The notes beneath the pieces are model-generated. The model did no database searches. It was not told the origin of the DNA and saw only the letters and a list, made by a program, of their open reading frames with translations. A stretch of 61,287 nt of DNA from Adonisia turfae CCMR0081 (GTDB taxonomy: Bacteria > Cyanobacteriota > Cyanobacteriia > Phormidesmidales > Phormidesmidaceae). The stretch lies in assembly GCF_011009555.1 (NCBI RefSeq), contig NZ_QXHD01000004.1, positions 1,988,550 through 2,049,836 of the forward strand, given 5' to 3'. The translations under genes and the position numbers were made by a program. This document shows, one piece after another, positions 1-9,309 of this stretch; the first letter of the stretch is position 1, and each line of letters starts with the position of its first letter.

Positions 1-12
1 AGTCGTCACGAG

Positions 13-28
13 CCCAGGCATGCCTGGG
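13..28. repeat. short perfect palindrome 3' of thioredoxin
   Basis: A 16-bp perfect palindrome (CCCAGGCA/TGCCTGGG) lies downstream of the minus-strand thioredoxin gene. Its GGCATGCC centre resembles the centre of the long palindromes found elsewhere in the window, but it is shorter and may be unrelated. Confidence 0.35.
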
Positions 29-79
29 GACTCTCAATCATACCCGTTGCTACCAAGCAGTTGAGTCAGCAGTTCCCAA

Positions 80-397
80 TTATAAATTCGGCCGTAATCG
101 CGTAACCAATTGAGTAGCGTTCATGGCACCTTCAATTCGGTCCACTTCTTGACCATCCTTAAAGAGCACCATAGTCGGTAGCGCATGGATCTGATACTTG
201 GATGCCAGCGTGTCGTAGCGATCCGTGTCAATTTTCACGATTTGCAGCTTATCCTGTAGCTCATCCTTAACTTTCTTCAATTCTCCTGCCATCAACTGAC
301 AAGGACCACACCAGGTAGCATAAAAATCCACCAGCGTAGGCTTATCAGACCCAGCTAACATATCCTCAAAACTAGAAAATTGTTGTTTTACAGCCAT
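80..397 (-). CDS. trxA: thioredoxin
   Basis: Small cytosolic dithiol/disulfide oxidoreductase that reduces disulfides in target enzymes, in cyanobacteria using electrons from ferredoxin- or NADPH-thioredoxin reductase. The 105-residue length is normal for a single-domain thioredoxin. The active-site motif WCGPC is at residues 29-33, and the cis-proline region (ALPTMVLF) sits near residue 74 as expected. The gene is divergent from fabG across a 215-bp gap. The motif makes the family certain. Which thioredoxin type (m, x or other) it is cannot be told from this reading alone. Confidence 0.93.
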   Translation of the reverse strand: MAVKQQFSSFEDMLAGSDKPTLVDFYATWCGPCQLMAGELKKVKDELQDKLQIVKIDTDRYDTLASKYQIHALPTMVLFKDGQEVDRIEGAMNATQLVTRLRPNL

Positions 398-597
398 TGT
401 CCTAAATCCAGGCTAGGTTCAGCCTTCATGCTAAGCGAGCCCCATCAAAATGGTGGGAATTTAAGGGAATTCTTGGCATTTTTATAAGCATTTGTAAGGT
501 ACTGGATTTTAGGCTAACTATTTGGGCCAAGATGGGCAGTGAAAAGAGGGTAATTGATCCCCAACCCCCAAAAATAATAGAGTGATCGAGCCGTTAA

Positions 598-1359
<762 letters not shown>

Positions 1360-1386
1360 TTGAAATTCAATTTGTAGGGGTGTTGG

Positions 1387-1418
1387 ATGTAGGGGTGTTG
1401 CATGCAACGCCCCTACAT
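1387..1418. repeat. REP-like palindrome, family 1 (copy a)
   Basis: A 32-bp palindrome centred on GCATGC, with arms of the form ATGTAGGGGTGTTG and CAACGCCCCTACAT and one G-T wobble position. A partial extra arm (TTGTAGGGGTGTTGG) precedes it at about 1371. It lies between convergent fabG and the integrase gene, and its right arm contains the TAG stop codon of the integrase (1413-1415). It could act as a bidirectional terminator, although no T-run follows. Confidence 0.85.
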
Positions 1419-2582
1419 GGGTGCCTTCATCTCATTTTTTGCTAACGCTGCCTGCACCGCCGCCTGCTGATCTCGGTAGGTCATCCAACGGTGGTACGTC
1501 CGATTGTGTACCTGTACCGAGTGGCCCATCATTCTGGCGGCGACGGCATCGGGTAGGCCCATTAATATAGTGCGCACAGCCCAGGCATGACGCAAGTCGT
1601 AGGGTGAAAACGGAATTTTGTAGCGACGAAACTGGGTGGTCACCTGCTGACCGACACGCTGCAAAGTCGTTGCATCTAGATCGGTATTGACGTTTGGGAG
1701 TTCACCAGTGGTGAGGTTAAAACGCTCTACCCATTCGGGGTAAAAGGGCCAAACTTCGTGGTGGCCGGTTTTGGTGGTTTCGCGGACAATGATTTCAGCG
1801 TTAGGGGTGCAGGTGCGATCGCAAAAGAACACCTCATGGTTCCGTAAACCATAGGTAGCCATCATGCCGTAAACATACTGCCAACGAGGATTTTTTAGGC
1901 TGTCGTAAACTTCAACAATCTGTTCATCAGAAGGCAGCTCCCGTAATTGAGTTTGGCTATTGCCATAGTTACCCCAAAAGGACTTGAGATCTGTAGGCAG
2001 GTCTAAGTTTAGAAACTCTGCTAAGGCAGCTAAAGCGGTGCAGCAAATCTGACGGCTGCGGGAATTGGGCTTGGTACTTTGCACTGTGGCATAAATGGCC
2101 TCAGGCAAACTGAGGTTACGATGATGCTCCGCTGTGGCTTGCAGTTTCCGCAGGTAAGGCACGTAAGCTTTTTCCCACGTCGTTTGCAATGAAGCAGCTG
2201 AGGATTGTGAGCGCCGGGTTTCAAAAAAATACTGCTCAAAAGCATCAATCTGCGCAGATAAATCAGCCCCTGCCATGCGCAATCCTGCAACAACTCCCAG
2301 ATAGTTGCGCCAATCAAAGGTGTTTTGCAATAACTGAGCCGCAATGATTTTAGCCGTTTGCTCACATTGCTTCAGCCCCGCTTTAGTCGCAGGCAACTTT
2401 AAAGGAACTCGCTGTTGATAGGGGCGTAGCTTAGGGCTACCAGGCCGTGGTGGCAACGTACCCCGCAGATTTAAGCGATCTCCTCGCCGTTCGATTTGCA
2501 GCCCTAATTTCGCAGCTTTTAAGCGCTGATTCACCTGCGCTAATGACTTATCTATGGAATGCGCTATGGATACATCCGCCAT
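1413..2582 (-). CDS. tyrosine recombinase/integrase-like protein
   Basis: A 389-residue protein with a C-terminal phage-integrase fold. The first catalytic arginine is in YGLRNHE (about residue 246). The HxxR box reads SPYDLRHAW (about residue 328), so Tyr replaces the usual His. MGHS follows, and the nucleophilic Tyr is probably in RTYHRWM near residue 365. The N-terminal half looks like a SAM-like DNA-binding domain, with basic segments. No phage genes, excisionase, att repeats or tRNA integration site lie next to it, so it looks like a resident chromosomal recombinase rather than part of an element. The TAG stop lies inside a palindromic repeat. The substrate is unknown. Confidence 0.8.
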   Translation of the reverse strand: MADVSIAHSIDKSLAQVNQRLKAAKLGLQIERRGDRLNLRGTLPPRPGSPKLRPYQQRVPLKLPATKAGLKQCEQTAKIIAAQLLQNTFDWRNYLGVVAGLRMAGADLSAQIDAFEQYFFETRRSQSSAASLQTTWEKAYVPYLRKLQATAEHHRNLSLPEAIYATVQSTKPNSRSRQICCTALAALAEFLNLDLPTDLKSFWGNYGNSQTQLRELPSDEQIVEVYDSLKNPRWQYVYGMMATYGLRNHEVFFCDRTCTPNAEIIVRETTKTGHHEVWPFYPEWVERFNLTTGELPNVNTDLDATTLQRVGQQVTTQFRRYKIPFSPYDLRHAWAVRTILMGLPDAVAARMMGHSVQVHNRTYHRWMTYRDQQAAVQAALAKNEMKAPM

Positions 2583-2696
2583 ACTAAATGAAAAAAATTC
2601 TCAACTTCTACAAATCTGATATGCCTATCGAGTAGTTAGTTGTTACGATAAGTCAAAGATGATTAAAACTTCGTTTATAAAGGTAACTGCGCTGTC

Positions 2697-3860
2697 ATGG
2701 GTCGTACTGGAGTCTTACTACTTAATCTTGGGGGTCCAGAGCAGTTAGAGGATGTCCGTCCTTTTCTGTTCAACTTGTTTGCTGACCCAGAGATTATCCG
2801 GCTCCCATTTCCCTGGTTGCAAAAACCTCTCGCTTGGCTAATTTCCACTAGCCGTGCGAACAAATCCCAGGACAATTATAAGGAAATTGGGGGTGGCTCT
2901 CCCCTACGCCGTATTACTGAAGAGCAGGGAACGGCTCTCAAGGATTACTTACAAAAACTGGGGCGCGATGTCAAGATTTATATTGGCATGCGCTACTGGT
3001 ATCCCTTCACTGAAGAGGCTGTTGCTCAAATTAAGCAAGATGGCATTGAAGACCTCGTTATTTTGCCTCTCTATCCTCAGTTCTCCATTAGTACTAGCGG
3101 CTCTAGTTTCCGCCTGCTAGAAAAACTTTGGCAGGCTGACCCCGCCCTACAGAAAATTAACTACACCCTGATTCCGTCTTGGTACAACAGCCCTGGCTAT
3201 GTCAGAGCTATGGCAGATTTGATCATTCAAGAGCTGGATAAACTACCAAATCCTGAAAGTGGTCACATCTTCTTTAGCGCCCATGGTGTACCCGTTAGCT
3301 ATGTCGAAGAAGCAGGTGATCCATACCAGCGAGAGATGGAGCACTGCGTTGACTTAATCATAAAAGCGGTCAATCGTCCCAATGACTTTACACTGGCTTA
3401 TCAAAGTCGTGTAGGCCCCGTAGAGTGGCTACAGCCCTACACAGAAGATGCCATTGAAGAGTTGGCAGAGAAAGGCATTGATGACCTTGTGGTTGTGCCC
3501 ATTAGCTTTGTATCTGAGCACATTGAAACTTTGCAGGAAATCGATATTGAATATCGCGAGTTGGCTGAAGAATCTGGCATCAAAGGATTCCACCGAGTTC
3601 CTGCCCTGAATACCTATCCTGTCTTTATTGAAGACATGGGTAACATGGTGGTAAAGGCTTTGGAATCTCCCCGTAAGCTATTTTCTGACGCTGCGCAGTT
3701 GCAGAAACAGGTACGTATTTACCCTCAAGATAAGTCTGCATGGGGGTTAACTCCCTTTGCCGAGGTCTGGAATGGTCGCCTAGCGATGGTGGGTTTCTTG
3801 GCACTACTGCTGGAAATGGTAAGCGGTCATGGGCCGCTGCACATTGCTGGACTGATGTAA
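2697..3860 (+). CDS. hemH: ferrochelatase with C-terminal CAB domain
   Basis: Ferrochelatase inserts Fe2+ into protoporphyrin IX, the last step of heme synthesis. The protein starts with the classical LLLNLGGPE motif and has the catalytic [12 protein letters not shown] segment (His near residue 200). At 387 residues it is longer than a bacterial ferrochelatase because of a tail of about 35 residues with a chlorophyll a/b-binding helix ([18 protein letters not shown]). That extension is known from cyanobacterial and plastid type enzymes and binds chlorophyll and carotenoid. The tail contains a membrane helix, which suggests thylakoid attachment. The ATG at 2697 fits the family start exactly. 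Confidence 0.96.
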   Translation: MGRTGVLLLNLGGPEQLEDVRPFLFNLFADPEIIRLPFPWLQKPLAWLISTSRANKSQDNYKEIGGGSPLRRITEEQGTALKDYLQKLGRDVKIYIGMRYWYPFTEEAVAQIKQDGIEDLVILPLYPQFSISTSGSSFRLLEKLWQADPALQKINYTLIPSWYNSPGYVRAMADLIIQELDKLPNPESGHIFFSAHGVPVSYVEEAGDPYQREMEHCVDLIIKAVNRPNDFTLAYQSRVGPVEWLQPYTEDAIEELAEKGIDDLVVVPISFVSEHIETLQEIDIEYRELAEESGIKGFHRVPALNTYPVFIEDMGNMVVKALESPRKLFSDAAQLQKQVRIYPQDKSAWGLTPFAEVWNGRLAMVGFLALLLEMVSGHGPLHIAGLM

Positions 3861-3877
3861 TTCTGCAAGAGCAATAC

Positions 3878-3920
3878 AAAAATGCCGGAGGGTGGGCAAT
3901 GCTCACCCTCCGGCATTTTT
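3878..3920. terminator. REP-like palindrome, family 2; bidirectional terminator
   Basis: An inverted repeat with 17-nt arms (AAAAATGCCGGAGGGTG and CACCCTCCGGCATTTTT) around GGCAATGCT. It is flanked by an A-run on the left and a T-run on the right, so it reads as an intrinsic terminator on both strands. It lies between convergent hemH and the DUF4126 gene. The core GGAGGGTGGGCAATGC is shared with palindromes near 28008 and 34218. Confidence 0.88.
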
Positions 3921-3921
3921 A

Positions 3922-4476
3922 TCACCGTTTTTTCTGCCATTGCCGCCAGACAGCTGAACTCCGGATAGCAAACCAAAGTAAAAATAAAGCGATTAGGCCA
4001 CCTTGTTCCGGTGCATCAAAGGCAAAGAATACCAGGCAGATGCAAAGGGCATCTTCCACAAAAATCATCCACATGGGCGGGCTGTTAAAACGATATAGCC
4101 AACCCACTTGAACCATTTGAATAACCAAGGCAAGCACGCCCCCGGTCACGGCTAAAAGGACAAGGGTGAGGCTGTCATTGATATCAGCGAGGCGTGCGAT
4201 CGCAACGCCAGCAATTGTGCCAACAAACGGACTGATAAACAGCTCCGCACTTTGCAAAAATCGACGACTGACCCGATCTTTAGAAATCGTCAATTCTAGC
4301 AGGGACCAAATCACCAACACGGCAACCACCAACATCTGAGGAATGTTGGCCAAAATTGGCACAGCGGCCCATAACTGTTCGCCTGAAAACAGGCCAATCA
4401 GCAGTAATGGTAACGCCAGTCTGAGGCCAGTGGCTGCCGAAATCGAGAGCACCGCTAGCAGTTCTGGAAGGATCAC
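3922..4476 (-). CDS. DUF4126 family membrane protein
   Basis: A 184-residue hydrophobic protein with about four or five predicted membrane segments. It opens with LPELLAVLSISAATGLRLALP, the characteristic start of the DUF4126 family, and carries a conserved SPFVGTIAG segment in the middle. No biochemical function is known for the family. The stop codon lies 1-2 bases from the preceding palindrome, and the gene is convergent with hemH. A short divergent region separates it from the rhomboid gene. The family assignment is from recognition of the sequence pattern. Confidence 0.75.
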   Translation of the reverse strand: MILPELLAVLSISAATGLRLALPLLLIGLFSGEQLWAAVPILANIPQMLVVAVLVIWSLLELTISKDRVSRRFLQSAELFISPFVGTIAGVAIARLADINDSLTLVLLAVTGGVLALVIQMVQVGWLYRFNSPPMWMIFVEDALCICLVFFAFDAPEQGGLIALFLLWFAIRSSAVWRQWQKKR

Positions 4477-4607
4477 GTCGTTTCTGTAAATGGAGTGAAG
4501 GGAGTCAAACGTGAGATGAGGGTGGTGACGCAGGTAGGGCGGTAGAAATGCAAATTTGCAAGAGAAGCGAAGGCAACTTTACGGTAGTTGGCTTAACCTA
4601 GGAACTA

Positions 4608-5285
4608 GTGGTTATTCCAAGCCTGTGCCGCATAGGTTGCCCACATCCTGAATTAATGCCATCTCAAAACATGTCATCCGATCGTCCTCTCTTATCTGAA
4701 CTGAAATCTGCTACCGTAGCTCGATTTCAGCTATTGGGTATCATTTTGATTACCCTATGGTGTATTGAAATTATAGATTTTTTAGTGTTTGGTGGGCATC
4801 TCGATCGATACGGTATTCGCCCCCGTTCTATAGATGGGATCTGGGGAATTCTCTTTGCCCCATTTCTCCATGGTGGATTTAATCATTTATTAGCGAATAC
4901 AGTACCCATGCTCACCCTCAGCTGGTGGGTGATGCTGCGCTCTATCGACACCTGGATCAAAGCCACAGTGATGATTACGATCCTGGGGGGAGCAAGCACA
5001 TGGTTATTGGGCAGTCTCTTTTCTCTAGGTTCAACCGTCCACATTGGGGCCAGTGGCCTAATCTTTGGCTATTTAGGATTTTTAGTAGCCCGAGGATATT
5101 ACGAACGAACGATGGGTGCGATCGCAATATCCTTATTTATCCTAGTTACCTATGGCGCAATGTTTTGGGGAGTTTTACCCACACAACCTGGAATTTCCTG
5201 GGAAAGCCACCTTTTTGGCTTTATCAGTGGCATTGTCGCCGCCTACTGGTTAACGTCTAAGCCTGACATAATCTCTGATAGATAA
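4608..5285 (+). CDS. rhomboid family intramembrane serine protease
   Basis: A 225-residue polytopic membrane protein of the rhomboid family, which cleaves transmembrane substrates within the membrane. The GASG motif puts the catalytic serine at residue 149 and the partner histidine at residue 201 (WESHLFGF). HGGFNHLLANTVP in the first half matches the conserved rhomboid HxxxN region. A GTG start at 4608 has an AGGA sequence just upstream. ATG codons at 4656 and 4671 are alternatives. The last 43 bases overlap the convergent hrcA gene. Substrates are unknown. Confidence 0.88.
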   Translation: MVIPSLCRIGCPHPELMPSQNMSSDRPLLSELKSATVARFQLLGIILITLWCIEIIDFLVFGGHLDRYGIRPRSIDGIWGILFAPFLHGGFNHLLANTVPMLTLSWWVMLRSIDTWIKATVMITILGGASTWLLGSLFSLGSTVHIGASGLIFGYLGFLVARGYYERTMGAIAISLFILVTYGAMFWGVLPTQPGISWESHLFGFISGIVAAYWLTSKPDIISDR

Positions 5286-6334
5286 CTAGATGTGGCTTCA
5301 ACAGCTGCAATTGTATTTTCATACAGCATCCGAGTGGGTCCCATCACCCCCACACTACCCAACGGCAGAGAGTCCCGATTATAGGTCGCTGAAATCAGAG
5401 CACAGCTTTGCATTGGCTCCAGCGGATTTTCCTCTCCAATCCAAATCTTAAGCAGCGGGCTATCGTCTGAGTAGATCAAGGGCCATAGCTGCTCGCGTCC
5501 ATCTGCCAACAACGACACCAGGTTTCTCAGCTGACTTTGCTCTGCAAACTCCGGCTGACTCAACACATCCGCTACACCTTTTACCAAAATATGGGTTTGG
5601 GGCTGACGCTTACGGCGCGACAGGTCATCAATGGCCTGACAAAGGGCTACAACATGATGTTCGGCTGTATCTACTTCATCCCAATCTAAGCTAGAGATCT
5701 CAGACAGCTGCCTGCCACATAGCTGAGCGGTTAAAAAATTGGATAAAATCTGTAGCTCTCGATCCAGCACTTCCTCGTCTTGGGTTCCCCCGGCCCCCGT
5801 AGTGCCTCTAGGCAAACTAACCACCATAGACTCAGTACCGTAGCTATCTAAGACCACCACTAAAAGCACTTGCTCAGCCGATATTTGCACTAGCTGTAAG
5901 TGCTTGACCACCATTTTTTCTAATACAGGCATGGTCACTAAAGCCACATAGCCACTCAAGTGAGCCAGAATGTGAGCCGCTTCCTGCAACAAGGCCTCAA
6001 TGCTCCATCCCTGCCAATCTAGATGCTGTGACAAAAGTTGATCGATCCGCAGAGCCGTTGGCCTTGAAGGCTTAATCAGCTGATCCACATAGAGCCGATA
6101 TCCTGAGTCAGAAGGCACTCGCCCTGCTGATGTGTGGGGCTGATATAAAAAACCAGAGCGCTCCAGTGCCCCCATGACATTTCGCACTGTGGCCGCACTG
6201 ACATTTAAGTCATAGGCATCCAGCAAGGCTTTGGACCCCACAGGCTCTGCTGTCGACACATAGTGGCGCACAGTGGCACGCATCACATTTTGTTGACGGA
6301 GATTAAGATCCCTAGATTTATCGACAGCCATCAA
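5243..6334 (-). CDS. hrcA: heat-inducible transcription repressor HrcA
   Basis: HrcA represses the groESL and groEL2 heat-shock genes by binding the CIRCE inverted repeat (TTAGCACTC-N9-GAGTGCTAA). The 363-residue protein has the HrcA N-terminus: LNLRQQNVMRATVRHYVSTA, followed by the winged helix with AATVRNVMGALE and HTSAGRVPSDSGYRLYVD. The C-terminus has GSVGVMGPTRMLYE, also typical. No CIRCE element or chaperone gene is seen in this window, so its targets are elsewhere. The 3' end overlaps the convergent rhomboid gene by 43 bases. Confidence 0.95.
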   Translation of the reverse strand: MMAVDKSRDLNLRQQNVMRATVRHYVSTAEPVGSKALLDAYDLNVSAATVRNVMGALERSGFLYQPHTSAGRVPSDSGYRLYVDQLIKPSRPTALRIDQLLSQHLDWQGWSIEALLQEAAHILAHLSGYVALVTMPVLEKMVVKHLQLVQISAEQVLLVVVLDSYGTESMVVSLPRGTTGAGGTQDEEVLDRELQILSNFLTAQLCGRQLSEISSLDWDEVDTAEHHVVALCQAIDDLSRRKRQPQTHILVKGVADVLSQPEFAEQSQLRNLVSLLADGREQLWPLIYSDDSPLLKIWIGEENPLEPMQSCALISATYNRDSLPLGSVGVMGPTRMLYENTIAAVEATSSYLSEIMSGLDVNQ

Positions 6335-6572
6335 TATCTAAAAATACAAGCAGCCACATCAAGTATTATCTGGCCGAGCCCTCAATTAAACCCATACTAA
6401 AGGGTGCTGTTTACCTAGAAAGCTCAATAAGATACTAAATCTTTTAATAAAGATATTAAATTGTCTTTCTCAAAAAGACCTTGAAGACTATGGGCGTAAA
6501 CATATCGTTACAAAATAATCTAAGCAATACAGGGACCTGCCTACATAGTGCCGTCTACCAGATACCTACATT

Positions 6573-7052
6573 CTAGGTACTGTGGTTGAAATACTCGTTC
6601 AGGTTTAAATCGGCACCATTTGCAATTTTGCGTAGCATCGACCGGGTAATTAATTTGCCCTGTTCTACCAGCACTGCACCAGTCAAAGGGTGTAGTAAAT
6701 CTTGGTCGGCTCGACGACCAATCAGGGACTCAATGTCCTTGATGGAGTTGACGTACATGCCAGGGGGTAACTCCACCACTACACCATTCCCCTTCACCCG
6801 AGCTTGACAGGCTAAACGAGAATTGGCTCTACAGGAAGTAATAATTGCTAGGGTACGTTGCTCTCGTCGACTGATGGGGGTCAATTCATCCATGCCTTCA
6901 TTGACATAAACGTGACAGGTAGCACACATACCTCGTCCGCCACATTCCTTTAATACAGTTAACTCTTGATGCAATAAGACCGATAACAGGTTGCCGTTAG
7001 TTTCAACGGCACTCTCCTGAGCAATCGGTTCTAACCGAACTGTCTTTACCAT
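6573..7052 (-). CDS. 2Fe-2S ferredoxin-like protein
   Basis: A 159-residue protein with an N-terminal [2Fe-2S] ferredoxin fold. Three cluster cysteines are in CGGRGMCATC (a Cx5Cx2C pattern, about residues 37-45), and the fourth is in RLACQARV near residue 83. The spacing is of the adrenodoxin/XylT type, not the CxxxxCxxC plant photosynthetic type. A C-terminal extension of about 50 residues (LLHPLTGAVLVEQGKLITRS) is not part of the ferredoxin fold and may bind a partner. The redox partner is not evident from the neighbours, which are hrcA and a hypothetical gene. Confidence 0.85.
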   Translation of the reverse strand: MVKTVRLEPIAQESAVETNGNLLSVLLHQELTVLKECGGRGMCATCHVYVNEGMDELTPISRREQRTLAIITSCRANSRLACQARVKGNGVVVELPPGMYVNSIKDIESLIGRRADQDLLHPLTGAVLVEQGKLITRSMLRKIANGADLNLNEYFNHST

Positions 7053-7167
7053 AGGTGTTTAAATATCGAGCAAAAGTTTCCACTATTCACGTAAACATAG
7101 TGATTGGCAAGTGTTTAAAATTGACTCAGTTTTTGGTTTACCGCCACTAATATCCGCCAAACAATAG

Positions 7168-7905
7168 TTAGCCACCAAACAGCAGCTGCCAGTGCTCTTT
7201 AGGTAGTGTCTGCTCCACTAATACGTCGTAATCTCGAATAATACGGGTACATCGCTGATGAAATCGCTGAGTCCACAGACGAATCTCTGTGAGCTGTTCC
7301 GGCGAAAGTTTTGAATCTACATCCTTCACACTGATCGTGCCATCAACAGAAATACAAAATTTCTTCAGCCAGACCATATCCTGGGATTGATAGGTGCGCC
7401 AATGATTAGCCACCAATTGCGTGCCTAAATATCGACTCGTTACCTGACTAAGACTATTCATCGCCGCTACAACATCATCAACACTAGCTGTTTGCCGCTG
7501 TGCAGAGAATGTTGTGGCAGGAGTTACATTGTCGGCATGAATGGACTGTATGCTCTCAACTAACGCTAAATAGTCAGCTTTAATGAACTGCATTAGCTCA
7601 CTGACCGACTTCGAATACTGGCTAGAGAGTGCACCTTCACTAAAAACTAGTAAGACAGCTCCGCTCTCAACCTTGTGCAACTCCACCTGATACGACCCAA
7701 ATTGAAATGCACAAAATTCTAGCGAGGTGGGCGTTGTCTTGATAATCTGTTGAATTCCTTGTAGCAGTAGGGGATTTTTATCAGGCCCGTTCCCTTGAGG
7801 AAAGCCAACGCTATAAGCGTGATTGGAGGTGTCATTTAAAGGCACCAGACTAAAACCAATAATACCGGGCAGGTCTAGAAAATTTTGAATTAATTGGAAC
7901 TGCAT
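7168..7905 (-). CDS. hypothetical protein, possibly Roadblock-like N-terminus
   Basis: A protein of about 245 residues with no motif I recognise with certainty. The first 110 residues alternate strands and helices (GIIGFSLVP, GSYQVELHK, GAVLLVFSE), in a pattern reminiscent of Roadblock/LC7 or profilin-like folds. The rest is helical and acidic. A start at the ATG at 7905 (MQFQLIQNF) is preferred over the upstream GTG/ATG option at 7941 because the protein reads naturally from there. Base composition is like that of its neighbours. The function is unknown. Confidence 0.6.
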   Translation of the reverse strand: MQFQLIQNFLDLPGIIGFSLVPLNDTSNHAYSVGFPQGNGPDKNPLLLQGIQQIIKTTPTSLEFCAFQFGSYQVELHKVESGAVLLVFSEGALSSQYSKSVSELMQFIKADYLALVESIQSIHADNVTPATTFSAQRQTASVDDVVAAMNSLSQVTSRYLGTQLVANHWRTYQSQDMVWLKKFCISVDGTISVKDVDSKLSPEQLTEIRLWTQRFHQRCTRIIRDYDVLVEQTLPKEHWQLLFGG

Positions 7906-8208
7906 ATAAGCAAGACTAGAGCAGATAGAATATGACCACAAACGTTCAATAAAATCGGTAAACTCATTGACAAGCTTTAAAAGTTTTCCTCACAAAAAAT
8001 ACTTTAGCTAACGTTTTGAGTTATTCTCCCCTCATAAGGAATGAATGATCTACGTATCCTGTGGACTTTAACGTGCTAGTAAGTGTGTTAAGCAGCGACA
8101 GGGTAGCTCTATTTGTTAGATACTTTAAAGTGCTCTTATTTAGTAGAGGCCCTTATTGATCGTGCCACGGATTTTGCTTGAAATACCGGCGTTAACACCC
8201 TAACCGTT
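7906..8208. other. divergent intergenic region upstream of rbcR
   Basis: About 300 bp of AT-rich sequence between the divergent hypothetical gene and rbcR. It should hold both promoters. No clear palindromic LysR site or RNA structure was recognised by eye. Confidence 0.5.
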
Positions 8209-9249
8209 ATGTCTGACCTCCCGTTTACGTTAGATCAACTGCGCATTCTAAAGGCGATTGCGGCAGAGGGTAGTTTCAAGCGAGCTGCCGATAGTCTGTA
8301 TGTATCTCAGCCTGCCGTTAGCCTGCAGGTACAAAATTTAGAGCGTCAGTTGGATGTCCCTCTATTTGACCGTGGTGGTAGGAGAGCACAGCTCACTGAA
8401 GCGGGATATTTGTTGCTGGAATATGGCGATCGCATCCTCAGTCTTTGCCAAGAGACCTGTCGCGCCATTGAGGATTTGCAAAAACTACAGGGGGGCACTC
8501 TGATTGTGGGGGCCAGCCAAACCACAGGCACCTATCTACTACCAAGGATGATTGGCCTGTTTCGTCAACGCTATCCAGATGTGGCGGTACAGCTTCATGT
8601 GCATTCCACTCGCCGCACCTCTTGGAGTGTCGGCAATGGCCAGATTGACCTGGCGATTATTGGGGGTGAAGTCCCTCCAGAACTACAGGATTCGCTGGAA
8701 ATTATCCCCTACGCTGAAGACGAACTGGCGTTGATTATGCCTGTCTTCCACCCACTGGCCAGTAGTCAAGCGATTCAGCGAGAAGATCTCTACAAACTAA
8801 AATTTATTTCCCTCGATTCCCAATCTACTATTCGTAAGGTAATCGACCAGGTACTCACCCGGTGCGGCATTGAAACCCGGCGGCTAAGAACCGAAATGGA
8901 ACTGAACTCCATTGAGGCCATTAAAAACGCCGTTCAGTCTGGGCTGGGAGTGGCCTTTGTCTCAATCTCAGCCATTGAGAAAGAATTACAGATGGGAGTA
9001 TTGCATCGAGCCAAAATTGACTCAGTCGTAGTCAAACGAACCCTATCGGTGATTTTTAATCCCAATCGCTATCGCTCAACGGCAGCTGGAGCTTTTACCA
9101 AGGAGATTCTGCCTCAGTTTACAAACCGGGAAATTGACTTTGACCAGCGCTCTGATCGCAAGAAAAATGGGGGAAATCAGGCAGCACCCGCTAAAGCAGA
9201 TACCAACGGCAAGCAAGTAGACCAAAAACCTGTTGAAGAGAGCAGTTAA
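8209..9249 (+). CDS. rbcR: LysR-type regulator RbcR
   Basis: LysR-family regulator with an N-terminal winged helix (residues 5-65, [20 protein letters not shown] and [13 protein letters not shown]) and a periplasmic-binding-like effector domain beginning near residue 95 ([20 protein letters not shown]). The sequence is very close to what I know of cyanobacterial RbcR, the essential activator of the RuBisCO operon and related carbon-fixation genes. A poorly conserved charged tail of about 35 residues follows the family end (LPQF). The rbc genes are not in this window. The kinase gene follows after about 60 bp on the same strand. NdhR/CcmR is the main alternative and fits less well. Confidence 0.88.
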   Translation: MSDLPFTLDQLRILKAIAAEGSFKRAADSLYVSQPAVSLQVQNLERQLDVPLFDRGGRRAQLTEAGYLLLEYGDRILSLCQETCRAIEDLQKLQGGTLIVGASQTTGTYLLPRMIGLFRQRYPDVAVQLHVHSTRRTSWSVGNGQIDLAIIGGEVPPELQDSLEIIPYAEDELALIMPVFHPLASSQAIQREDLYKLKFISLDSQSTIRKVIDQVLTRCGIETRRLRTEMELNSIEAIKNAVQSGLGVAFVSISAIEKELQMGVLHRAKIDSVVVKRTLSVIFNPNRYRSTAAGAFTKEILPQFTNREIDFDQRSDRKKNGGNQAAPAKADTNGKQVDQKPVEESS

Positions 9250-9309
9250 GCTTTAGTTAAGCTTATTCTTGGGCGTTGCCACTTGAATACGTCGTCACGT
9301 TGCTGCTCC

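Noticed and set aside
6335..6572. A CIRCE element upstream of hrcA
   Set aside because: No TTAGCACTC-N9-GAGTGCTAA pattern is present in this gap.
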